Positions 8,215 through 15,244 of a stretch of 64,000 nucleotides of DNA are shown here, piece after piece. The translations under genes were made by a program, and so were the position numbers. The stretch is taken from positions 26,867 through 90,866 of the forward strand of contig NZ_JAAUWV010000011.1 in the NCBI RefSeq assembly GCF_014694405.1, given 5' to 3'. Source of the DNA: Pseudoalteromonas sp. S16_S37 (GTDB lineage Bacteria; Pseudomonadota; Gammaproteobacteria; Enterobacterales; Alteromonadaceae). Each line of letters opens with the position of its first letter. The first letter of the stretch is position 1. The notes beneath the pieces were generated by a model. It was given only the letters and a program-made list of their open reading frames with translations, had not been told where the DNA came from and did no database searches.

Positions 8215-9354
8215 ATGCGGTTTATTGTATTTGGCGAAGACTGGGGTTCACATCCAAGTAGCACGCAGCATCTGTTCAAAGCCTTGAGTAAAAACAATAA
8301 GGTGCATTGGATTAACTCCGTTGGTATGCGCAAACCTAGCATTAATAAAACAGATATAAAGCGACTGATAAAAAAGGCATGGGCGATTTTTGCAGGTGCT
8401 AAAAAACACGTTACCAATAAGCCTCATCACAACTTAGAATGCGTAAGTAATTTGTTGTTATTGCCTTGGCATGATAACAAAGTGATCAGGGCAATTAATA
8501 AGATACTTTTTTCATTACAGGTCGACCCCCATCATGACGATGAAGCGATAATTTATTGGCTCAGTGTGCCAACAGCAATAAGCTTAATTACACCACGCGC
8601 ACAAGATAAAATTATTTATTATTGTGGCGATGATTTTAGCGCGTTGGCGGGCGTTGACCACCACATGGTTGCCCCTTTAGAGCAACAACTGGTTGAACAG
8701 GCTGATTTAATTTATGTTGTCAGCGAAAAGTTGCAAGGTAAAATGCCAAGTAACAAAACGGCATTACTCACCCATGGCGTTGATTTTGAGCTTTTTAGCG
8801 AGCCTAAGCCCGCCAGTCACTTACTCAGCAATCACACAGCTAAAATTGGTTTTTACGGCTCAATCAATGAATGGCTAGATATAAAACTACTTATTGCCCT
8901 TGCAACGCAAAGGCCCCAATATGAACTTTATCTAGTTGGTGCGCTCACACGCTATACCCAAGATATAAAAACGCTGTTTTCGTTACCTAATGTCATACAC
9001 ATCAACGCAGTTGAGCATTGTGCACTGCCTAGGTTTTCGCAGCATTGGCAGGTCTCATTATTACCGTTTGTTGATAATGCGCAGATCAGGGCATGCAACC
9101 CCCTAAAGCTAAAAGAGTATTTAGCATCAGGCACCCCAATTGTTTCAACACATTTTCCCGCAGTACAGCACTACAATGAGACGTTATTGATAGCATGTGA
9201 CACAGAGGGCTTTATATCACGTGTTGATATGGCTATTTGTATTGCGCAATTCCCATCACTTAACTTCAAACAGTCGCAAACACAGTTAGCGTTGACCCAT
9301 AGTTGGCAATTAAAAGCACAGCAAGTGTCAGATATGCTTGCGTCTCTGGATTAG
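8215..9354 (+). CDS. Glycosyltransferase, TuaH/GT1-GT4-like
   Basis: 379 residues with two Rossmann-like halves. It starts RFIVFGEDWGSHPSSTQHLF, a signature seen in exopolysaccharide transferases of the TuaH type. The C-terminal half has IGFYGSINEWLDIKLL and NPLKLKEYLASGTPIVSTHF, the donor-binding region. It is the last gene of the 3576-9354 operon and matches sypN. Donor and acceptor are unknown. Confidence 0.85.
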   Translation: MRFIVFGEDWGSHPSSTQHLFKALSKNNKVHWINSVGMRKPSINKTDIKRLIKKAWAIFAGAKKHVTNKPHHNLECVSNLLLLPWHDNKVIRAINKILFSLQVDPHHDDEAIIYWLSVPTAISLITPRAQDKIIYYCGDDFSALAGVDHHMVAPLEQQLVEQADLIYVVSEKLQGKMPSNKTALLTHGVDFELFSEPKPASHLLSNHTAKIGFYGSINEWLDIKLLIALATQRPQYELYLVGALTRYTQDIKTLFSLPNVIHINAVEHCALPRFSQHWQVSLLPFVDNAQIRACNPLKLKEYLASGTPIVSTHFPAVQHYNETLLIACDTEGFISRVDMAICIAQFPSLNFKQSQTQLALTHSWQLKAQQVSDMLASLD

Positions 9355-9368
9355 CACTTAATTCTTCA

Positions 9369-9387
9369 GGGCCAACGTGCTTGGCCC
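9369..9387 (+). terminator. GC-rich hairpin after the first biosynthetic operon
   Basis: A perfect 7-bp stem GGGCCAA/TTGGCCC with a 5-nt loop lies 15 nt after the stop at 9354. The T-run is poor, so it may be a weak terminator or attenuator. The same bases form the -24 half of a sigma-54-like element. Confidence 0.4.
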
Positions 9388-9397
9388 ATAACCTGCA
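9382..9397 (+). promoter_or_regulatory. Possible sigma-54 promoter for the Wzz operon
   Basis: TGGCCCATAACCTGCA has GG-N10-GC spacing and TGCA at -12. The predicted start near 9408 leaves a leader of ~86 nt, longer than at the other syp-like promoters. It overlaps the hairpin at 9369-9387, so one of the two readings may be chance. Confidence 0.45.
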
Positions 9398-9464
9398 ACT
9401 TAACCTTTATACCGCTCAATTTTGGGCCTGATTCTCAAATTGCAAATAAAGACGCGAGTGTCGA

Positions 9465-9477
9465 TTGCAAAATGCAA
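9465..9477. promoter_or_regulatory. Palindromic enhancer-like site TTGCA-AAA-TGCAA
   Basis: Exact match to TTGCA-N3-TGCAA, centred on 9471, with a further TTGCA half-site at 9440-9444. Unlike the other sites it lies downstream of the candidate promoter (88 bp from its GG) and only 17 bp before the Wzz ATG. It could act as a downstream enhancer or as an operator. Confidence 0.55.
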
Positions 9478-9493
9478 AGTTAAGGGTTAAAGC

Positions 9494-10987
9494 ATGTTAG
9501 TTAAGGAACAAATAAAACGACTTACTTATTTATCGCTATATGCGCTTTATAGTCGCTTTAAGCTGTTTATTGTGCCCGTATGTATTGTGCCTGTTGTGGT
9601 GTTTTTACTCTCGGCCACTGCTCAAAAACAATATGTAACCCATGCAACAATCTTGATAGAAGAATCGTCTTTGTTGAACCCATTTTTAGATGACTTGTCG
9701 TTTTCTTTCGAATTATCTAATCGGATCGATGCGCTGAGAACCTTAGTGATCAGTCGCAAAGTTTTGATTGCTGTTGCCCAAGAAACTCAGTTGATAGCAG
9801 ACAATGCAAGTAATAAAGAAATTGAAAAAATCCATCAGCAGCTGGCAAGTGCACTGTCTCTTTCACTGGTGGGAGATGAATTGGTACGTATTCATCTAAA
9901 ATGGCATGAGCCAGATAAGATGAAGCTGATTCTTGAAAAGGTCGTTGAAAAATTCATTGAAAGATTACTGGCGCCAACCAAAGCCTCGTTAGATACCTCT
10001 GAGCAGTTTTTTTATAAACAGCTAGATACGCTAAGAGAAGAGCTGGAGCACTCCGAAGATGAGCTTGCTAAATTCAAGGTTAAGTACAGTGATACTTTAC
10101 CAGAAGTACTGAACAGTAATCGTCAAACCTTAGATAGGCTGCTCAGCGATAAGCAAAATAAATTTATTGAGCTATCAGGAGCAAAAGCCAAGCTCAATAA
10201 TCTTTCCAATAAGATGGCACAAGCTAATCCAGTGCTTGGCAACTTAGAAGAGAAAATAATTCGTTTAGGTTCCGAGCTGAGTCTTTTGAAAACCCGTTAT
10301 ACCGATAAACACTCAAAGGTGATTGAAAAATCTCGCGAATTAGAAAGCTTGCTTAACCGTCAGAAGGTATTGTTGAGCAGAGGTGATGAGCTGCAAAAAG
10401 TAGACATTGAGCGACTTTGGCAAATGGCCAATACCATGCCAATTTCCCAAAATGGTGAAAATAGTGTGTTGGTCTCGCAAATCGTCGCGCTTGAAGAGGC
10501 CAAAAACAATGTTGAACAATTACAGCAAGAATTCAATATGTTAGACGGGCAAGTTAAAGGACTTGGTCAACGTCTATTAGTGACCAGTGACATCGAAAAA
10601 CAACTAAGCAAACTGCAGCGCGATTATGACGTAAAGCAAGCGCTGTACAAAGAAATGCTCGGTCGCTACGAAATGGCTAAAGTGACAGGCAAATTGGTAA
10701 AGTATGAAGGCCCAGATAAAGTTAAAACAATCGAGCGGGCATACAGTCCTACACAACCAATTAATACCTCTTTGGCGCTATCTTTAGTTTTGGGAATTGT
10801 ACTTGGCTTATTTTCTGGCGTTGCGAGCGTATTTATCGCCACGCTGTGCGATAGCCATTTAAAAGATATCGCAACAATAGAAAAACTCTCATCAGGCGCT
10901 GTTTTAACAGTGCTGCCAATCATCAAAGAATCATCCATTCTTAGCGCACATCGTATCGCTGAGCATAGACAAAATAGAGGTAACTAG
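9494..10987 (+). CDS. Wzz/GumC-type polysaccharide chain-length protein
   Basis: 497 residues. One membrane helix near residues 25-45 and a second near 428-455 flank a long periplasmic region rich in coiled coil (residues ~170-400). The second helix follows the proline-containing AYSPTQPINTS that is typical of polysaccharide co-polymerases. There is no C-terminal BY-kinase domain; the ATPase-like partner is the separate gene at 17323. It would set chain length together with the Wza-like channel. It matches sypO. It starts the second biosynthetic transcript and is followed 1 bp later by a GT4. Confidence 0.88.
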   Translation: MLVKEQIKRLTYLSLYALYSRFKLFIVPVCIVPVVVFLLSATAQKQYVTHATILIEESSLLNPFLDDLSFSFELSNRIDALRTLVISRKVLIAVAQETQLIADNASNKEIEKIHQQLASALSLSLVGDELVRIHLKWHEPDKMKLILEKVVEKFIERLLAPTKASLDTSEQFFYKQLDTLREELEHSEDELAKFKVKYSDTLPEVLNSNRQTLDRLLSDKQNKFIELSGAKAKLNNLSNKMAQANPVLGNLEEKIIRLGSELSLLKTRYTDKHSKVIEKSRELESLLNRQKVLLSRGDELQKVDIERLWQMANTMPISQNGENSVLVSQIVALEEAKNNVEQLQQEFNMLDGQVKGLGQRLLVTSDIEKQLSKLQRDYDVKQALYKEMLGRYEMAKVTGKLVKYEGPDKVKTIERAYSPTQPINTSLALSLVLGIVLGLFSGVASVFIATLCDSHLKDIATIEKLSSGAVLTVLPIIKESSILSAHRIAEHRQNRGN

Positions 10988-10988
10988 T

Positions 10989-12065
10989 ATGAAAGTGCTT
11001 CATATCGTGCAACATTTGAAAATTGGTGGCCTAGAAAAAATGGCCGTATCTATGGTTAAGCAAAGTCGCTTTTGTCATGAAACCAGAATAGCGGCTTTGG
11101 AAGGCACAATAACTGAGTGTTTTAATCACTGGCCAGAACTTGCAGGACTCAAGGAAAAGTTTGACTTTATTGAAAAAAAAGCGAAATTCGACATTCAAGT
11201 CGTCAGCAAACTAGTGGCGTTAATAGATAAGTACAACATAGAGATTGTTCATAGCCACCATATTGGTCCTATGCTCTACGCCAGTTTAGCTTGCTTAAAA
11301 AGACCACAGGTAAAACATGTCTCAACGGTACACGACGCTTGGTATCTAAACAGTATAAAACCGCGTTTAATCACCAAGCTGTTAAACAAGCTCTCGCCTG
11401 TACACTGGATAGCTGATGCCAATGTGGTTGCCCATGATTTTTACGCACATACATCGATAAAACCAAAAGCGACCATTCTAAATGGCATCGATTGCAATCA
11501 GTTTGCACCAATCAACATGCAATACGCGCGCTATCAATTGGGATTACCTAAAAACGTTAAAATTATTGGCTGTGCGGCACGATTAGAATTGGGCAAGGGG
11601 CATGTACCGCTTATCGAAGCGCTTGAAGAACTACCACAGGACTACCACTTAGCCTTTGCAGGGCGTGGCAGTTTGAACGACACATTACAAAACTTGGTGA
11701 ACGAGTTAGGTTTACAAAACCGGGTACACTTTTTAGGAGGTGTTCATAAAATGGAGGTTTTTTATTCGGCCATAGACGTGTTCAGTTTGTTTTCAGAGAG
11801 AGAGGGCTTACCGCTTTCAATTTTAGAAGCAATGGCATGTGGCATTCCAATTGTGGCAAGCGATGTCGGTGGTATCAAGGAAGTATTAACAAATGAGCAA
11901 GGCTATTTATTGCCACTAGCGCTTCGTGCTCAGTTATCCATCACGTTGAAAAAAGCAACTTCTTTGCAAAGAGGTGATGCGATACGTGCTCATGCTTTGT
12001 CGATTGCGCAAATTAAAAACATGAGCAGTAAATACGACCAATTCTACCGAACACTCACCGTCTAG
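10989..12065 (+). CDS. Glycosyltransferase family 4
   Basis: 358 residues, GT-B fold. The opening KVLHIVQHLKIGGLEKMAVSM contains the GGLE motif common in GT4 enzymes. The C-terminal domain has CAARLELGKGHVPLIEAL, LAFAGRGSL, VFSLFSEREGLPLSILEAMACGIPIVASDVGG with the E-x7-E pair, and a C-terminal helix. It lies between Wzz and the GT2-priming transferase fusion and corresponds to sypP. It is a cytoplasmic enzyme in repeat-unit assembly; specificity is unknown. Confidence 0.89.
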   Translation: MKVLHIVQHLKIGGLEKMAVSMVKQSRFCHETRIAALEGTITECFNHWPELAGLKEKFDFIEKKAKFDIQVVSKLVALIDKYNIEIVHSHHIGPMLYASLACLKRPQVKHVSTVHDAWYLNSIKPRLITKLLNKLSPVHWIADANVVAHDFYAHTSIKPKATILNGIDCNQFAPINMQYARYQLGLPKNVKIIGCAARLELGKGHVPLIEALEELPQDYHLAFAGRGSLNDTLQNLVNELGLQNRVHFLGGVHKMEVFYSAIDVFSLFSEREGLPLSILEAMACGIPIVASDVGGIKEVLTNEQGYLLPLALRAQLSITLKKATSLQRGDAIRAHALSIAQIKNMSSKYDQFYRTLTV

Positions 12066-12076
12066 AGGACTTAGCC

Positions 12077-13870
12077 ATGACTAACTTTACCATAATGTTT
12101 GTATTGTTATTGGCAATCGCCTTATATCATCACATAGGTTATGTGTGGGTTTTAAAGCTATTTAGTAGGATTCAAAAGCCCATCACCGATAACTCGATAT
12201 CCGTTAATGAGGAAAAACCGTTACCACGTATTGGCGTGATGATGTGCGCTTATAATGAGCAGCATCATATTGTTGAAAAACTCAATAACTTGGGTGCTTT
12301 GTTGTATCCAAGTGATAAATACGACATTCACGTTTACCTTGATGGTTGCACGGATAACTCCGTAGCTCTTGCAGCAGCAGAGCAGCGTAATCTTAAATCG
12401 AAAGGTTTGCGCTGCGTATTGCATTTTAACAGTGAAAACAAAGGTAAAGCGCATGCGATTAATGCACTAATCGAAGCAGGACAAGGTTATGACATTTTGG
12501 TGTTTACGGATGTAAGCGCGCTGATAAGCATCGATGCATTAAATCAATTGGCCCGCCAATTTGAAAATAGCAATGTGGTTGTAGCAACTGGGCGATATAC
12601 CCTTGATGATTTAGCGCCTGACAATCAAAAAGCGTATTGGGCTTATCAGAATGAGTTGAAGAAACTTGAGTCGAATGTAGGTGCACTGATAGGCGTGCCG
12701 GGGGCATTATTTGCTATTCGCGCAGATAAAGTAAAACCCCTCCCAAAAGGTGCGATTAATGACGATTTTATTCTCTCAATGCAAGCAAGTGCATCGGGCG
12801 GCCAAGCCGTACTAGATGAGAATGTCATTATTTATGAGCGTGAATGTGATGCAGTAAACGAGGATATTAAACGCCGCGAGCGCATTGGTGCGGGAAATTG
12901 GCAGCAGCTTATTATGTTACTAGCTTTGCTGAACCCACGTTTAGGCTGGACAAGTTTTAACTTTATTTCTCACAAGGCACTGCGCGCAGTGATGCCAATT
13001 ATCGTGGCACTACTGTATATGATTGCTTTCACTGAGATGGTAACGAACAAAAGCATGTGGTCAATAAGCGTTTGTACGTTGCTGTGTGTTGTTCATTGCG
13101 TAGGATTTATCAGTACCACCAGCACTAACATAGTTAGCAAAGTACACTACGCATTACTGTGTTATTGGGTTGCTCTTAGAGGTGTAGCAAAATATCTCGT
13201 TGGTCGCTATAACAAGCCTTGGCAAAGAGTTCGCGTTACAAGACATAAAGACAATGGCGTGCAATTGATCAAAAGAGCGATTGATATAGTAGGGTCGAGC
13301 CTTGGGCTAGTAATGCTCACGCCGCTGATGCTGTTAGCCGCTTTGGCTATCAAACTCGATTCAAAAGGACCAATTTTATACAAACAACAAAGAGTGGGTA
13401 AAAGTACCGAGCAGTTTGTTTCACTGTTTTATGTGTACAAGTTCAGATCTATGGTCGTTGATGCAGAAGCCCAAAGCGGTGCAGTTTGGGCTAGTAAGAA
13501 TGATACTCGGATCACTCGCGTTGGTCGTTTCCTTAGAAAAACGCGAATTGATGAGCTTCCGCAGCTTTGGAATGTGCTGATCGGCGAGATGTCGCTCATT
13601 GGGCCAAGACCAGAGCGTCCAGTATTTTATGCAAAGTTAGACAAATCTATTCCATATTTTGGTTGGCGCACTTATGGACTTAAACCCGGTATCTCAGGGC
13701 TTGCACAAGTGATGAACGGCTACGACGAGAGCATTGAAGATGTGAAAAGCAAAATTGGTTGGGATTATGCCTATGCGCTAAGCATGTCTAATCGTAAAAA
13801 TTGGTTACAAATGGAATGGATGATTTTGTTACGCACTATCGCCGTTGTCTTCACCGGTAAAGGACAATAA
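12077..13870 (+). CDS. GT2 glycosyltransferase fused to a bacterial sugar (priming) transferase
   Basis: 597 residues in one frame with two catalytic modules. Residues ~50-300 are a membrane GT2 with IGVMMCAYNEQHHIVEKL, a DVS metal motif, NDDF and the RRERIGAGNWQQL segment (QxxRW-like). Two or three membrane helices follow (~305-375). Residues ~397-597 are a polyprenyl-phosphate sugar phosphotransferase: KRAIDIVGSSLGLV, the KFRSM motif, RKTRIDELPQLWNVL and SLIGPRPERP. The second module should start the repeat unit on undecaprenyl phosphate; the first should add a following sugar. In V. fischeri these are the two adjacent genes sypQ and sypR. No stop or frameshift is visible at the joint. Confidence 0.9.
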   Translation: MTNFTIMFVLLLAIALYHHIGYVWVLKLFSRIQKPITDNSISVNEEKPLPRIGVMMCAYNEQHHIVEKLNNLGALLYPSDKYDIHVYLDGCTDNSVALAAAEQRNLKSKGLRCVLHFNSENKGKAHAINALIEAGQGYDILVFTDVSALISIDALNQLARQFENSNVVVATGRYTLDDLAPDNQKAYWAYQNELKKLESNVGALIGVPGALFAIRADKVKPLPKGAINDDFILSMQASASGGQAVLDENVIIYERECDAVNEDIKRRERIGAGNWQQLIMLLALLNPRLGWTSFNFISHKALRAVMPIIVALLYMIAFTEMVTNKSMWSISVCTLLCVVHCVGFISTTSTNIVSKVHYALLCYWVALRGVAKYLVGRYNKPWQRVRVTRHKDNGVQLIKRAIDIVGSSLGLVMLTPLMLLAALAIKLDSKGPILYKQQRVGKSTEQFVSLFYVYKFRSMVVDAEAQSGAVWASKNDTRITRVGRFLRKTRIDELPQLWNVLIGEMSLIGPRPERPVFYAKLDKSIPYFGWRTYGLKPGISGLAQVMNGYDESIEDVKSKIGWDYAYALSMSNRKNWLQMEWMILLRTIAVVFTGKGQ

Positions 13871-13888
13871 CCACACATATTATATGCG

Positions 13889-13901
13889 TTGCATAATGCA
13901 A
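13889..13901. promoter_or_regulatory. Distal palindromic enhancer TTGCA-TAA-TGCAA upstream of sypA
   Basis: Exact TTGCA-N3-TGCAA centred on 13895, 90 bp from the GG of the sigma-54 element at 13984-13999. It lies 32 bp (about three helical turns) from the second copy at 13921. Confidence 0.68.
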
Positions 13902-13920
13902 AAGGGTAAATCAGAAATTT

Positions 13921-13933
13921 TTGCATTATGCAT
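13921..13933. promoter_or_regulatory. Proximal palindromic enhancer TTGCA-TTA-TGCAT upstream of sypA
   Basis: One mismatch from the palindrome (last A is T), centred on 13927. It lies 58 bp from the GG of the sigma-54 element, essentially the same distance as at the 3.4-kb divergent promoters. Confidence 0.65.
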
Positions 13934-13983
13934 CCATGAATAAAAAGTACGAATAATTCAATAGCCTAAATACCTCTTAAACT

Positions 13984-13999
13984 TGGCATCTAAGTTGTA
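13984..13999 (+). promoter_or_regulatory. Sigma-54 promoter of the sypA-like operon
   Basis: TGGCATCTAAGTTGTA has GG-N10-GT spacing; -12 is TTGT rather than TTGC. The predicted start near 14010 gives a leader of ~26 nt to the sypA ATG. Confidence 0.65.
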
Positions 14000-14034
14000 A
14001 CCTCTTCATTAGTTTAATTGACTATGAGGTTATT

Positions 14035-14355
14035 ATGATGATCACATCAATTCCAAATGACAAAACACGTCGTGTGTTGGCGCTACCAAAAGACTTTTCA
14101 GGTTACACCGTAGACAGTTTTAGAACCGAGTTCGAACAACTCGCAGTCTGTGAACAAGACTTTATAGTTTTAGATTTTTCAGAAACTGAATTCATCGACT
14201 CATCAGGTATTGGCGCAATGGTGTTTCTTTACAAGCGCATAGAGCAAAAGGGCCAGCAATTAGCGCTACTTAAGGTTAACGGTCAACCCCACAAATTGAT
14301 GAATTTGTTGCGGGTAGATAAAACCATCCCGTTTATCGACAAACTAGATGCCTAA
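14035..14355 (+). CDS. sypA: STAS-domain partner-switch protein, SypA-like
   Basis: 106 residues, a single STAS (anti-sigma-factor antagonist) domain. The phosphorylatable Ser lies in EFIDSSGIGAMVF (Ser56/57), as in SpoIIAA and SypA. Such proteins switch partners according to phosphorylation by a HATPase kinase and dephosphorylation by a PP2C phosphatase; both activities are in the protein at 18030. It is the first gene of a six-gene operon whose order (STAS, OmpA lipoprotein, Wza, CpsD, HATPase-REC-PP2C, sigma-54 regulator) copies sypA-E,G. ATG at 14035 and 14038 are both possible. In V. fischeri SypA promotes biofilm when unphosphorylated; the same role is inferred here. Confidence 0.85.
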   Translation: MMITSIPNDKTRRVLALPKDFSGYTVDSFRTEFEQLAVCEQDFIVLDFSETEFIDSSGIGAMVFLYKRIEQKGQQLALLKVNGQPHKLMNLLRVDKTIPFIDKLDA

Positions 14356-14370
14356 TTTGGGAGCACCATT

Positions 14371-15240
14371 ATGAAGCACATCACTTTTAGTTTTATCGCA
14401 ATCAGTACTTTGCTTGGCGGGTGTGCTTCTTGGCCTGATGAAGGTCAAGGAGGATGGGCCGAGGTATATGGCCAGTATAAGCCCAACTTAGAACAGGGAA
14501 ATACGGTTTTTAACGACAATGTAAATGTGATAACAAACGAATTTGAGCACTTGGCGCTGAAGCTGGAGTTATTGCAATCACAAGGCATAAAGCAATGCAT
14601 GCCAGCTCAGTTGTTAAAAGCACAAGTCTATGAAAACCGCATTCGCCGCTTAATCAGCGCCAACATGTGGCAAGATGCAGAGCATGACTTAATCATTCAT
14701 TATCATGGTTTAAATCAGCTTTCGCACCATTTCGATACCATCCGCCGTGTAACGCAGTGTGCCGTGCTTAAAGACGCCGAGCATACTTCTGCACCTGCAC
14801 AAAACCACGTCGAACAAATCGCAAAACTGTTGAATAGCGATAATCAATTTGCTTTTGATGATCATCAAGTTACGCCCAAGTACATGGGCCGTTTGGCTCA
14901 AGCGTCCGACTTAATTAAGCACATAACAGGCTTACGTATTTTACTGGTTGGGCATACTGATAAGTTAGGCGACAAAACCAATAATTTTGAGTTAGCGCTA
15001 AAAAGAGCGGATACCGTTAAACATTGGTTGACCATATACGGTGTGCCAGCGGATGCCATCACCACATTAACACAAGGCAGCTTGCAATCTTTCAGCGAAC
15101 AACCAACGTCAGATGCCAGTCGTCACTCAGACAGACGTGTAGAGGCCATTGTGCTGGGATCAGAGCAGCAAAAATCACAGTCAAAGAAAGTGATGGCGTT
15201 AAAAAATTGGACCAAAATCCTCACTAAAGCGAAGGAGTAG
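14371..15240 (+). CDS. sypB: OmpA-family outer-membrane lipoprotein, SypB-like
   Basis: 289 residues. A lipoprotein signal peptide ends at LLGGC (Cys ~18). A helical middle region follows, and the C-terminal ~120 residues form an OmpA/MotB peptidoglycan-binding domain: LLVGHTDKLGDKTNNFELALKRADTVKHWL. It should anchor or organise the export apparatus between the outer membrane and peptidoglycan. It starts 15 bp after sypA and ends 4 bp before the Wza-like gene, as in the syp operon. Confidence 0.85.
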   Translation: MKHITFSFIAISTLLGGCASWPDEGQGGWAEVYGQYKPNLEQGNTVFNDNVNVITNEFEHLALKLELLQSQGIKQCMPAQLLKAQVYENRIRRLISANMWQDAEHDLIIHYHGLNQLSHHFDTIRRVTQCAVLKDAEHTSAPAQNHVEQIAKLLNSDNQFAFDDHQVTPKYMGRLAQASDLIKHITGLRILLVGHTDKLGDKTNNFELALKRADTVKHWLTIYGVPADAITTLTQGSLQSFSEQPTSDASRHSDRRVEAIVLGSEQQKSQSKKVMALKNWTKILTKAKE

Positions 15241-15244
15241 GAAC

